This document shows positions 57,618-64,000 of a DNA stretch of 64,000 nucleotides, piece by piece. Location: contig NZ_RHOC01000002.1 in NCBI RefSeq assembly GCF_003946145.1, positions 62,001 to 126,000 of the forward strand, given 5' to 3'. The first letter of the stretch is position 1. The number at the start of each line of letters is the position of its first letter. The position numbers and the translations under genes were made by a program. The DNA comes from Levilactobacillus huananensis (lineage in GTDB: Bacteria; Bacillota; Bacilli; Lactobacillales; Lactobacillaceae). Under the pieces are notes generated by a model, which saw only the letters and a program-made list of their open reading frames with translations, had not been told where the DNA came from and did no database searches.

Positions 57618-59645
57618 CTATTCTTCCCCAGCAATTTCTTGGGTATAGAGCATTTGATCGGTCGAGACTTGTTGATAAAGTTCATCCGCCAGGGTTGTGG
57701 AAATTTCTTTGGATGATCGACGTTGACGAATGTAGGTGTATTCGTATTGGAAAGCCTGGATAAAGAGCTCACTTTGTTCGTCTGCAGCATCGGTGGATTC
57801 AAAGCGGCGGTGGCGTGCGTTGTAGTAGTAACGCACGGCGTTGACTTCGGCTTGGTTATCCACAGTGGTCACCTTGGTGAGAAAGGTCATGACTTGCGTG
57901 TAAATATTCTGTTCAATGGTCATGAAGTTTTCTCGACGTTCACGTTCTGCGGCAGAAACGTGGCCAGGACGTGAACGGTCTTCACCGCGACGACTGTGTC
58001 GTTGACCAGTTTGAAGGCGTTCTCGCCGTTTGCGGCGATCACCGTGGTGAGTCACAAGATGCCAGAGGCGGTGTCCCACGAAGCGAAACCAGATACTGGT
58101 GTTAACCAGGGGATTACGACTGCTCATTTGTGATTTCATCAGAAGTAAGCGCACGTAGCGATTGGCAAAAGGAACGGGGATCGTACCGTCATCGGCAAGC
58201 TTCTGGACCGCGGTAACCTCGATTTGAGTGGCCTGGTTGAGCAGGAGTCGTGTGGCCTTCTTGTCTGGACGAGAGACGCTAGCCTGGCTATTTAAGACTT
58301 GAATGACAGCCTGGGCACTGGCTGGTGTGTCTGGATTTTCTTGAGCCAGTCGTTCACTTGCGTAAGCGACCAGAGCCTTACGCTCATGAAGGAGCTGGTC
58401 GGGATCGACCGTGGCCGTCTTCTTGGGCAGGAAGAAGGGCAGAACGATAGTCGGAACTAAGAGGCTGAGGATAATCACAACGGCCGCCACGAAGATCATG
58501 GTGTTCCGGTAAGGGAAAGCAGTCCCGTGTAACGTCAGAGGCAAGGAGAAGGCCATGGCCAAAGTGATGGTCCCATGCACGCCAGACAAGGCCCCCACAA
58601 GGGCATTTGAGCGCCGTTCCTCAGTCTTGGAATGGATGAGTGCCCAGTCGAAGCGAATCCAAAGATAACGCAAAATAGTCATCACCACGTAAAGTACGAC
58701 GGCTAGGATGAGAAAGGTGATCAGGTCCTTGGTGTGATCCTGTTGAATATTTACCCAAACCGTGGGAAGTGTCGCCCCTAAGAGAACAAACACAAATCCA
58801 TTTAAAATGCTGGTTACAATGCGCCATGAAGAACGTGTGACCAACTGAAGCTGTGTACTGGAGAGTCGTAATTGGTTTGAAGAAAAACTATACATGAGCC
58901 CGGCAGCTACGACGGCGAGAATTCCTGAGAGTTCGAGATGTTCAGCGGCGAGGTAGATGAGGAAGGGCACTATGAGGTCATAAGGGACAATGACACTGGA
59001 AGAATCCATACCACTCTGGACTAATAGGACACGGGCCCAAACGGCTAAGCCACCCAGAATAACACCGATTAGCAGGCCGCCGAAGAAAACAAGGAGGAAG
59101 TGTTTAACCCCCAGGCCAACCGAGAATTTACCAGTGGTGAAGGCCGTCAGTGCAAGGTTGAAGGCAACCAAACCAGAAGCGTCATTGAATAGAGATTCAC
59201 GTTCCAACATACTCATGACTCGTTCGGGGACCGCCATATTTGTGGTAATCGAGGAGACGGCTACGGCATCGGTTGGGGTTACAATCGCTGCTAAGGCAAA
59301 TGCCAGGGCTAGGGGAATCCCTGCCAACATGCTGTGAGTCAGGTAACCCATCGCCACCACAGTCAGGACGGCTAAGACAATCGCCATAGAAGCGATGGAT
59401 CCCATGTTTCGTCGAAGATCCTTGGCGCTGGCGTTCTTCCCATCGTAGAACATGAGTGGCCCAATAATTAGAAGCATAAAGGCTTCAGGCTCCAGCGTAA
59501 AATGATGAAACATGGGGATTAACGAGAGTAAGGCCCCGGCGAAAATCTGGTAGAATGCCTGAGGGATGACAGAAAAGTAGGGATAGACGGTGTTGGCAAC
59601 GATTGTCGCCAAGATCAGTAATAGAACGGAATAAAAGGCTTCCAA
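57618..59645 (-). CDS. CPA1-family Na+/H+ antiporter
   Basis: This 675-residue protein has about 12 spans (to residue 415) and a long cytoplasmic tail. The family's ion-binding motif is in SLFNDASG, and TPTDAVAVSS lies in the preceding span. It exchanges Na+ (or K+) for H+ and helps pH and salt tolerance. The tail (about 420-675) is charged, with an Arg-rich part RRKRRERLQTGQRHSRRGEDRSR, probably regulatory. The start is TTG 59645, with GGGAGG about 9 bp upstream and no suitable ATG. Confidence 0.92.
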   Translation of the reverse strand: MEAFYSVLLLILATIVANTVYPYFSVIPQAFYQIFAGALLSLIPMFHHFTLEPEAFMLLIIGPLMFYDGKNASAKDLRRNMGSIASMAIVLAVLTVVAMGYLTHSMLAGIPLALAFALAAIVTPTDAVAVSSITTNMAVPERVMSMLERESLFNDASGLVAFNLALTAFTTGKFSVGLGVKHFLLVFFGGLLIGVILGGLAVWARVLLVQSGMDSSSVIVPYDLIVPFLIYLAAEHLELSGILAVVAAGLMYSFSSNQLRLSSTQLQLVTRSSWRIVTSILNGFVFVLLGATLPTVWVNIQQDHTKDLITFLILAVVLYVVMTILRYLWIRFDWALIHSKTEERRSNALVGALSGVHGTITLAMAFSLPLTLHGTAFPYRNTMIFVAAVVIILSLLVPTIVLPFFLPKKTATVDPDQLLHERKALVAYASERLAQENPDTPASAQAVIQVLNSQASVSRPDKKATRLLLNQATQIEVTAVQKLADDGTIPVPFANRYVRLLLMKSQMSSRNPLVNTSIWFRFVGHRLWHLVTHHGDRRKRRERLQTGQRHSRRGEDRSRPGHVSAAERERRENFMTIEQNIYTQVMTFLTKVTTVDNQAEVNAVRYYYNARHRRFESTDAADEQSELFIQAFQYEYTYIRQRRSSKEISTTLADELYQQVSTDQMLYTQEIAGEE

Positions 59646-60173
59646 AACAAGTTCCTCCCGAAAATAATTGATGCCACCATTTTACGCCATTCGTCGGGAG
59701 AACGGGTAGAGGATCGCTTGAAAAGGTAAAAATAACCATTTTAATGGAGGTGGGAGAACGGTTTAACTTGTTATAAGAAATGGCAATTGAATAATATATC
59801 ACTAGAAATGAATATTCATACATTCTTGTAAAAAAGACACGCGTGGCAAGTCCAACCTTAACGGAACCTAAAAATGGCGAGGGATAATTGGGTAAGTGTC
59901 GTAACTTTGTGGCAAGGTAACGGACGCATTTGTGGGCTTTCGTCCAATTTATCACAAGTAAAACGATGAACGTTGCTTTAGTTGCGAAGACCAACTAATA
60001 CGTTGAAAAAAGATGAGGGTTGTTTAGAAGATTTCCAAAAAGGGTTGATTATTCATTCAATTGTGGTAACATATAAGTTGGTTCTACTAGATAGTTCAAT
60101 GAAACATTTTGGGAGAATCAAGTTGTCTGTGTTTCTATCGTTACTCAATCCAACGATAAGGAAGTGCTGAGAT
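59646..60173. other. 528-bp divergent intergenic region
   Basis: No credible gene is present; long frames here lack ribosome sites and codon bias. The region holds the antiporter promoter, not located precisely, and the Spx-paralogue promoter at 60045-60072. Confidence 0.5.
60045..60072 (+). promoter_or_regulatory. Promoter of the Spx paralogue
   Basis: TTGATT (60045-60050), 16 bp, TAACAT (60067-60072) with TGG just before; a leader of about 95 nt follows. Confidence 0.55.
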
Positions 60174-60572
60174 ATGATTAATTTGTACATTGCGCCAAGT
60201 AGCGCATCCAGTCGGAAAGCACGTGCATGGCTTAAGGAACATGAGATTGCGTTCAAGGAACGTAACATCAAGTCTAAGCCACTGAATGCTACCGAGGTTA
60301 AACAGATTCTTCGGCTCACAGAAAATGGGAGCGAGGATATCATTTCTACCCGATCCAATATTTTCAAGCAATTAAATATTGATTTGGATAGTCTATCGGT
60401 CAGCCAATTAGTTGACTTAGTTGTTAAGTATCCAGACTTAATCAAGCGCCCAATCATCTTTGATGATAAACGACTTGAAGTGGGGTACAACGAAGAGGAA
60501 ATTCGTCGTTTCTTACCACGTGAGGTACGAACCGCTGAATTACACCACTTAGAATCACAATTAAGCTCATAG
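60174..60572 (+). CDS. Spx-family RNA polymerase-binding regulator without the CxxC switch
   Basis: This 132-residue protein matches Spx along its whole length: RKARAWLKEHEI, ERNIKSKPL, DIISTRSNIF, KRPIIFDDKRLEVGYNEEEIRRFLPR. Spx binds the alpha subunit of RNA polymerase and changes promoter choice under disulfide stress. The redox switch, C10-x-x-C13 in SPSCTSCRKAR, is here APSSASSRKAR: both Cys are Ser, and no Cys is left in the protein. So it cannot respond by that disulfide and may act constitutively, respond through its level, or compete with the normal Spx. AAGGAAG precedes the ATG. Confidence 0.92.
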   Translation: MINLYIAPSSASSRKARAWLKEHEIAFKERNIKSKPLNATEVKQILRLTENGSEDIISTRSNIFKQLNIDLDSLSVSQLVDLVVKYPDLIKRPIIFDDKRLEVGYNEEEIRRFLPREVRTAELHHLESQLSS

Positions 60573-60576
60573 ACCT

Positions 60577-60614
60577 AGTCGATCAGTTCTCGGGGGAGTG
60601 CTGGTCGATTTTTT
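60577..60614 (+). terminator. Intrinsic terminator after the Spx paralogue
   Basis: TCGATCA (60579-60585) and TGGTCGA (60602-60608), one wobble, then TTTTTT. Confidence 0.82.
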
Positions 60615-60637
60615 ATTGATATTTTTATAGTTAGACG

Positions 60638-60677
60638 ACAAAAGCCCAGGACACGACACCGTGTCCTGGGCTTTTGT
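60638..60677 (-). terminator. Bidirectional terminator
   Basis: AAAAGCCCAGGACACG and its exact complement (16 bp) around ACAC, with T or A runs at both ends; ends the ATP-cone gene on the minus strand. Confidence 0.95.
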
Positions 60678-60736
60678 GCGCAATCAAATGATGCGATTAG
60701 CGATTGAACCGGCTAATGATTACCAGCCACGACCAA

Positions 60737-61024
60737 CTAAGCGTGTTGACGGCGACGGTAATTATGGGCCATATTCCCATAGCCTAGTTGTTCCAAAGTC
60801 TCTACAATTGTCGCTTCAATCGTTCCCGTTGCAACAACGTCAAACCCTGCCAATTGGGCAACAATGAGACTTTCAACGCGATGAACGACTGTGGGATCAT
60901 TGGTCAATGCTGTGAGTGATCGGTGAATCTTTCGCGAGTTAAACGGAATGTGCTTTCCTGCTGTATTTTCCACGGTGAGACCACCCGGATACATCGTTGT
61001 TTGTGATCGTCTTAAAACATCCAT
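60737..61024 (-). CDS. Stand-alone ATP-cone domain protein
   Basis: This 95-residue protein consists almost only of an ATP-cone: GKHIPFNSRKIHRSL (family R-x-G-x-x-x-P-F-x-x-x-K-I), then VVHRVESLIVAQL and the ending ETLEQLGYGNMAHNYRRR. ATP-cones bind ATP/dATP and regulate ribonucleotide reductases, or DNA binding in NrdR. Here the zinc ribbon of NrdR is missing and no reductase is fused or adjacent. AGGAGGG lies 10 bp before the ATG. It may be a free nucleotide sensor acting on a partner, or a derived fragment of NrdR. Confidence 0.75.
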   Translation of the reverse strand: MDVLRRSQTTMYPGGLTVENTAGKHIPFNSRKIHRSLTALTNDPTVVHRVESLIVAQLAGFDVVATGTIEATIVETLEQLGYGNMAHNYRRRQHA

Positions 61025-61207
61025 CGTCTCTAGCCCTCCTAGGGTTTGCCGAACCCGTTAGTGTCTCTTTTTAACGCCCGGTCAAAAATTAGTATAAGTC
61101 TATGTTACGATGAATTTTAGAAAATTACAACTAGATATAGAGCGGAAGTGTGAGAAATTTCCACATATAGTATGAAAGTGACAGAGCGTGGTGCTCGCTT
61201 TTTAAAG

Positions 61208-62140
61208 TTAGTTGATACCACGGAGAGACTCTTGACTGTGGATCAGTTGTGTCAGTAAGGCATTGGTTGGTGCCGGAACACCGAGCTTCTGACCAAGTTG
61301 GGCAACGTAACCATTTAAGAAGTCAATTTCGGTCGGCCGGTTCTTTGCCATATCTTGGTGCATAGACGGATAATGGCCGCCATTTTTGTCGGGATCAAAT
61401 TGTGCCGCGATGAGGGCGGTGTCGGCCGCCGCATCGAATTGAATATGAGCAGCCTTAGCCACGGCGGCAAATTCTGTTAAGACAGCATCGTTAAGGGGTC
61501 GCCAATTTGGCAATGCCCCAAATTCACCAATATTACAGTCAAAGAGGGTGCAGTAGGTATTAAGGACACTGTTTAACGCGGCCTTTTTCCAGATAGCAGC
61601 CAGAACATTTTCGGCCGGACTAGCGTTGAGGTGGGCAGCATTCAACGCCGTGATCAAGGCTGGCAAGTCGTTGAATTTTTCTGGCACGATAGCTTGGAGT
61701 GAGATGCTCCCGGTTCCGGTAACCGTGATGTGACCCGGACCTGTCAGACTAGAGGACCAAACTGTTGTTCCGGCCACGACGCGTTCCTTAGGGACATGGC
61801 GTTCAATAGTTTCCACGTTTCCAATGCCGTTGGCTAAAGTCAAAACGATGGGTTGGTTATCTAAGATGCCGCTGAGTTGTTGGAGCATGTGGTCCATTTG
61901 CATGGCCTTGGTGAAGAGAATTACCAGGTCGAATCGGTCTGTAACATCCTCAGGACGTTTAGCGGTTATTGGCGTGACGTGGTCTTGGTTGTCATCCGTG
62001 GTGACGATTAAGCCGTGTTTCTGAATGGCAGTAACGTGCTCCTGCCAATTATCGATCAGGGTAACTTGGTGCCCAGCATCCTGGAGCTTGACCCCGAAAC
62101 GACACCCCATGGCGCCAGCACCCGCAATTGCGATTTTCAT
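61208..62140 (-). CDS. panE: 2-Dehydropantoate 2-reductase (ketopantoate reductase)
   Basis: This 310-residue protein reduces ketopantoate to pantoate with NADPH, a step of pantothenate synthesis. It shows the N-terminal GAGAMG nucleotide loop (residues 7-12), the TLANGIGNVE motif, the conserved Lys in AAIWKKAALNSVLNTYCTLF and the C-terminal SMHQDMAKNRPTEIDFLNGYV. AAGGAG precedes the ATG. Lactobacilli often have several PanE-like reductases acting on other 2-oxo acids, so the exact substrate is open. Confidence 0.9.
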   Translation of the reverse strand: MKIAIAGAGAMGCRFGVKLQDAGHQVTLIDNWQEHVTAIQKHGLIVTTDDNQDHVTPITAKRPEDVTDRFDLVILFTKAMQMDHMLQQLSGILDNQPIVLTLANGIGNVETIERHVPKERVVAGTTVWSSSLTGPGHITVTGTGSISLQAIVPEKFNDLPALITALNAAHLNASPAENVLAAIWKKAALNSVLNTYCTLFDCNIGEFGALPNWRPLNDAVLTEFAAVAKAAHIQFDAAADTALIAAQFDPDKNGGHYPSMHQDMAKNRPTEIDFLNGYVAQLGQKLGVPAPTNALLTQLIHSQESLRGIN

Positions 62141-62302
62141 ACTTGCTCACTCCTTATCACATTAGTTACTTTTAGTGTAGCGGTTTTCCGCTGTGGACGC
62201 ACGTGAAGGCTGTAATTGCGTTTGACAGGGGCCAAAGTGGGAGCGTAAGATAAAACGCAACCGTTTAATGAGAAAATAATGAGAAATTCAAGGAGTGGTG
62301 AG

Positions 62303-64000
62303 ATGACCCAGAGCGTGCAAGCACAGGATTTATTTATCTTAAAATCAGTCACACAACCAATCGTGGCTGGTGATCGGATCTTCTTTGTAGAAAATAGCGT
62401 CGATCAGGCCAGTAATGCGTATCGAGCGGAGGTTCGCGGTGTGAGTGACGGCGAGACCTGGCCGGCTGGAAGCATTGGTGATCAGAACACCCGACCGGCG
62501 GTGGCCGGTCAGCGGCTTTACTTTGCCGCGAAGGTCGGTCAGGCCAAACCACAACTTTTTACAACGGCGCTCAATGGTGGTCAAGCGCTGGCGGTGACGC
62601 TCTTAATGCCAGACCAAGCGGTCAGCACCGTGTTAGCGAGTGAGGACCAGCAGACAATCTTTTTTAAAACAACTGAGACCACGGAACAACCTAAATTCCT
62701 GAAGACCGAGACTTTTCCACAAACGCGGCACATTTCTCGTTTGGTTAATAAAGCTGATGGTCACGGTTGGCTGCCACAACACGCGGTCTATCGTGTCTGG
62801 CGTTATCGGCCGGAGACGGATCAGCTGCGAGAGGTTTTGAGCCAGGGGACGGACTTTGAGTTAACCAGTGCCAGTGCGGATGGTCGCTGGCTCACCTTGA
62901 TTCAAGATAGTCAGCCGGATAACGACCGAGACTTCACTCGCCACGCCTATTGTTTGGATACTGCCGTTCACGAGCAAATCGATCTGACCAGTGACCTTAA
63001 AGGCCAGGTAGCGGATGCCACGATCTCCGCCGATGGTCGCCGAGTGCTTGTCGTGGGTAACGATGGATCGCATGGGTTACATACGGTGGCTAACGTTTAT
63101 ATTTCCAATCGAGAGACCGGAGAGTTAGTCAATCAGACAGCATCTTTGGATGCAGACCCCGTGCCGGAATTTGCGGCTGATTTTGCTCAGAATCCAAGTG
63201 GTAAATTGGCACAGTGGCTGGATGGCCAGCACTTTGTCTTTACCGCAGCCTTTCATGGGCATAGCCAACTTTACGTTGGGGATGGTGAACGGGTTCGCTT
63301 ACTGGATAATCAGGCAAGAGAAATCGTTGATTTTGCGGTTATCGATGATGATTCTGTGGTTCTCGCCGTTTCTGCACAGGATCGGCCCAGCTTGTTAGTT
63401 CGGCACACACTGAGTGATAGTAATGAACGGATTCTGGTGAATCCTAACGCTGCTTATGAAGATACGCATGTTTACGCGCACCCGAAGCATTTCAACTTTG
63501 AGGCCACTGATGGTCAGGACTTGGAAGGGTGGTACCTTCCAGCCCAAACGACTGCTAAGAAGACGCCAGTCCTACTCTACGTTCATGGGGGACCACATGC
63601 GAACTACGGGGAGACCTTCTTCCATGAGTTCCAGGTACATGCCAGTCGCGGGTATGGCGTCGTTTTCTTCAATCCCCGGGGCTCAACCAGCTACGGTCAG
63701 ACCTATCAGGACGCAGTGATCGGTCACTACGGTGAGCACGATTATCGCGACGTGATGAGTGGCTTGGACGTGGCGCTCGCGAAGTTTCCCGAATTAGATG
63801 CCGACCGGCAATACATAGCTGGTGGCTCATACGGAGGGTTCATGACCACTTGGGCCGTGGGACACACGACACGCTTTGCCGCAGCAGTTGCCCAACGGTC
63901 TGTGACCAACTGGATTAGCTTGTTTGGGACCAGTGATATTGGGTTCTACTTCAATCCGGATGAATTGGCTGGGGATCTCTTCGATGAAGGCGGTGTGAGT
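62303..64000 (+). CDS. S9-family (prolyl oligopeptidase-like) peptidase, 5' part
   Basis: The frame is open from ATG 62303 (AAGGAG upstream) to the window end, 566 codons. It is a serine peptidase of family S9, acylaminoacyl-peptidase type: an N-terminal beta-propeller (about 1-400, e.g. FASADGRWLTLIQDSQPD-like blades) and an alpha/beta-hydrolase domain with YVHGGPH, NPRGSTSYG and the nucleophile motif GGSYGGFMTTW. The Asp and His of the triad lie past the window. No signal peptide, so cytoplasmic. It probably releases short peptides, in line with PepF and Opp. Confidence 0.93.
   Translation, partial: MTQSVQAQDLFILKSVTQPIVAGDRIFFVENSVDQASNAYRAEVRGVSDGETWPAGSIGDQNTRPAVAGQRLYFAAKVGQAKPQLFTTALNGGQALAVTLLMPDQAVSTVLASEDQQTIFFKTTETTEQPKFLKTETFPQTRHISRLVNKADGHGWLPQHAVYRVWRYRPETDQLREVLSQGTDFELTSASADGRWLTLIQDSQPDNDRDFTRHAYCLDTAVHEQIDLTSDLKGQVADATISADGRRVLVVGNDGSHGLHTVANVYISNRETGELVNQTASLDADPVPEFAADFAQNPSGKLAQWLDGQHFVFTAAFHGHSQLYVGDGERVRLLDNQAREIVDFAVIDDDSVVLAVSAQDRPSLLVRHTLSDSNERILVNPNAAYEDTHVYAHPKHFNFEATDGQDLEGWYLPAQTTAKKTPVLLYVHGGPHANYGETFFHEFQVHASRGYGVVFFNPRGSTSYGQTYQDAVIGHYGEHDYRDVMSGLDVALAKFPELDADRQYIAGGSYGGFMTTWAVGHTTRFAAAVAQRSVTNWISLFGTSDIGFYFNPDELAGDLFDEGGVS

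Noticed and set aside
59485-59994. 169-codon minus-strand frame overlapping the antiporter start
   Set aside because: Overlaps a well-supported gene start, has poor codon bias, many rare residues and no ribosome site.
1-64000. CRISPR arrays, insertion sequences, prophage or attachment sites
   Set aside because: No regularly spaced repeats, transposase or integrase frames or flanking direct repeats were seen on reading both strands.

Overview
The window looks like chromosome of a Lactobacillaceae species (low-GC Gram-positive, about 45-48% GC by eye). The pointers are a phosphoketolase at the left edge, strong AGGAGG ribosome sites, CcpA-type cre sites, PRD-containing PTS regulators, a DUF5776-type surface protein, PepF, an Opp peptide transporter and an Spx paralogue. 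I cannot name the genus from sequence alone. No rRNA, complete tRNA, CRISPR array, transposase or prophage was seen.

Left third (1-25.4 kb). After the phosphoketolase 3' end come a GNAT acetyltransferase, a short-chain dehydrogenase and an exported matrixin-like metalloprotease. Then three phosphotransferase (PTS) cassettes follow in a row, each with its own PRD regulator. Cassette A (3.3-11.7 kb): divergent MtlR-type regulator, fructose-family EIIA-EIIC-EIIB, a GatZ/KbaZ-family protein without a partner aldolase, a small membrane protein, a transketolase and a second EIIA. Cassette B (12.3-20.6 kb): ascorbate-type EIIA-EIIB-EIIC, a second transketolase, a full-length PTS Enzyme I without HPr, and another MtlR-type regulator. 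Cassette C (20.8-25.3 kb): a PRD regulator whose EIIA domain is a separate gene, then EIIA-EIIB-EIIC and an AlsE-type allulose-6-phosphate 3-epimerase. Each operon has an upstream inverted repeat and a cre site. My reading (inference) is an island for taking up rare ketoses, epimerising their phosphates at C4 (A) or C3 (C) to fructose 6-phosphate, and passing them through transketolase to phosphoketolase.

Middle (25.4-44.7 kb). A GreA-like factor and a small membrane protein precede a LytTR response regulator with two HPK10-type kinases. The first kinase keeps the ATP-binding motifs but has Gln where the phospho-His should be; the second keeps His but has lost the N and G boxes. Candidate structured RNAs with their own promoters and terminators flank this operon. 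Next come a cytidine deaminase, an RluA pseudouridine synthase, a secreted protein, a universal stress protein, a HIT protein, the oppDFBCA operon with a divergent Rrf2 regulator, a cre-controlled lipoate-protein ligase and two unknown proteins.

Right third (44.5-64 kb). A candidate ncRNA, a cre-controlled DUF5776 surface protein, a pentapeptide-like protein, a YdcF protein, a methyltransferase-like protein, an XRE regulator, PepF with a structured leader, a membrane-anchored hydrolase, a YoaK-type protein, a divergent RNase Y, a cytoplasmic metallophosphatase, a CPA1 antiporter, a cysteine-less Spx paralogue, a stand-alone ATP-cone protein, ketopantoate reductase and the 5' part of an S9 peptidase. 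Several genes need TTG or GTG starts. Small membrane peptides of 29 and 35 residues were found by eye.
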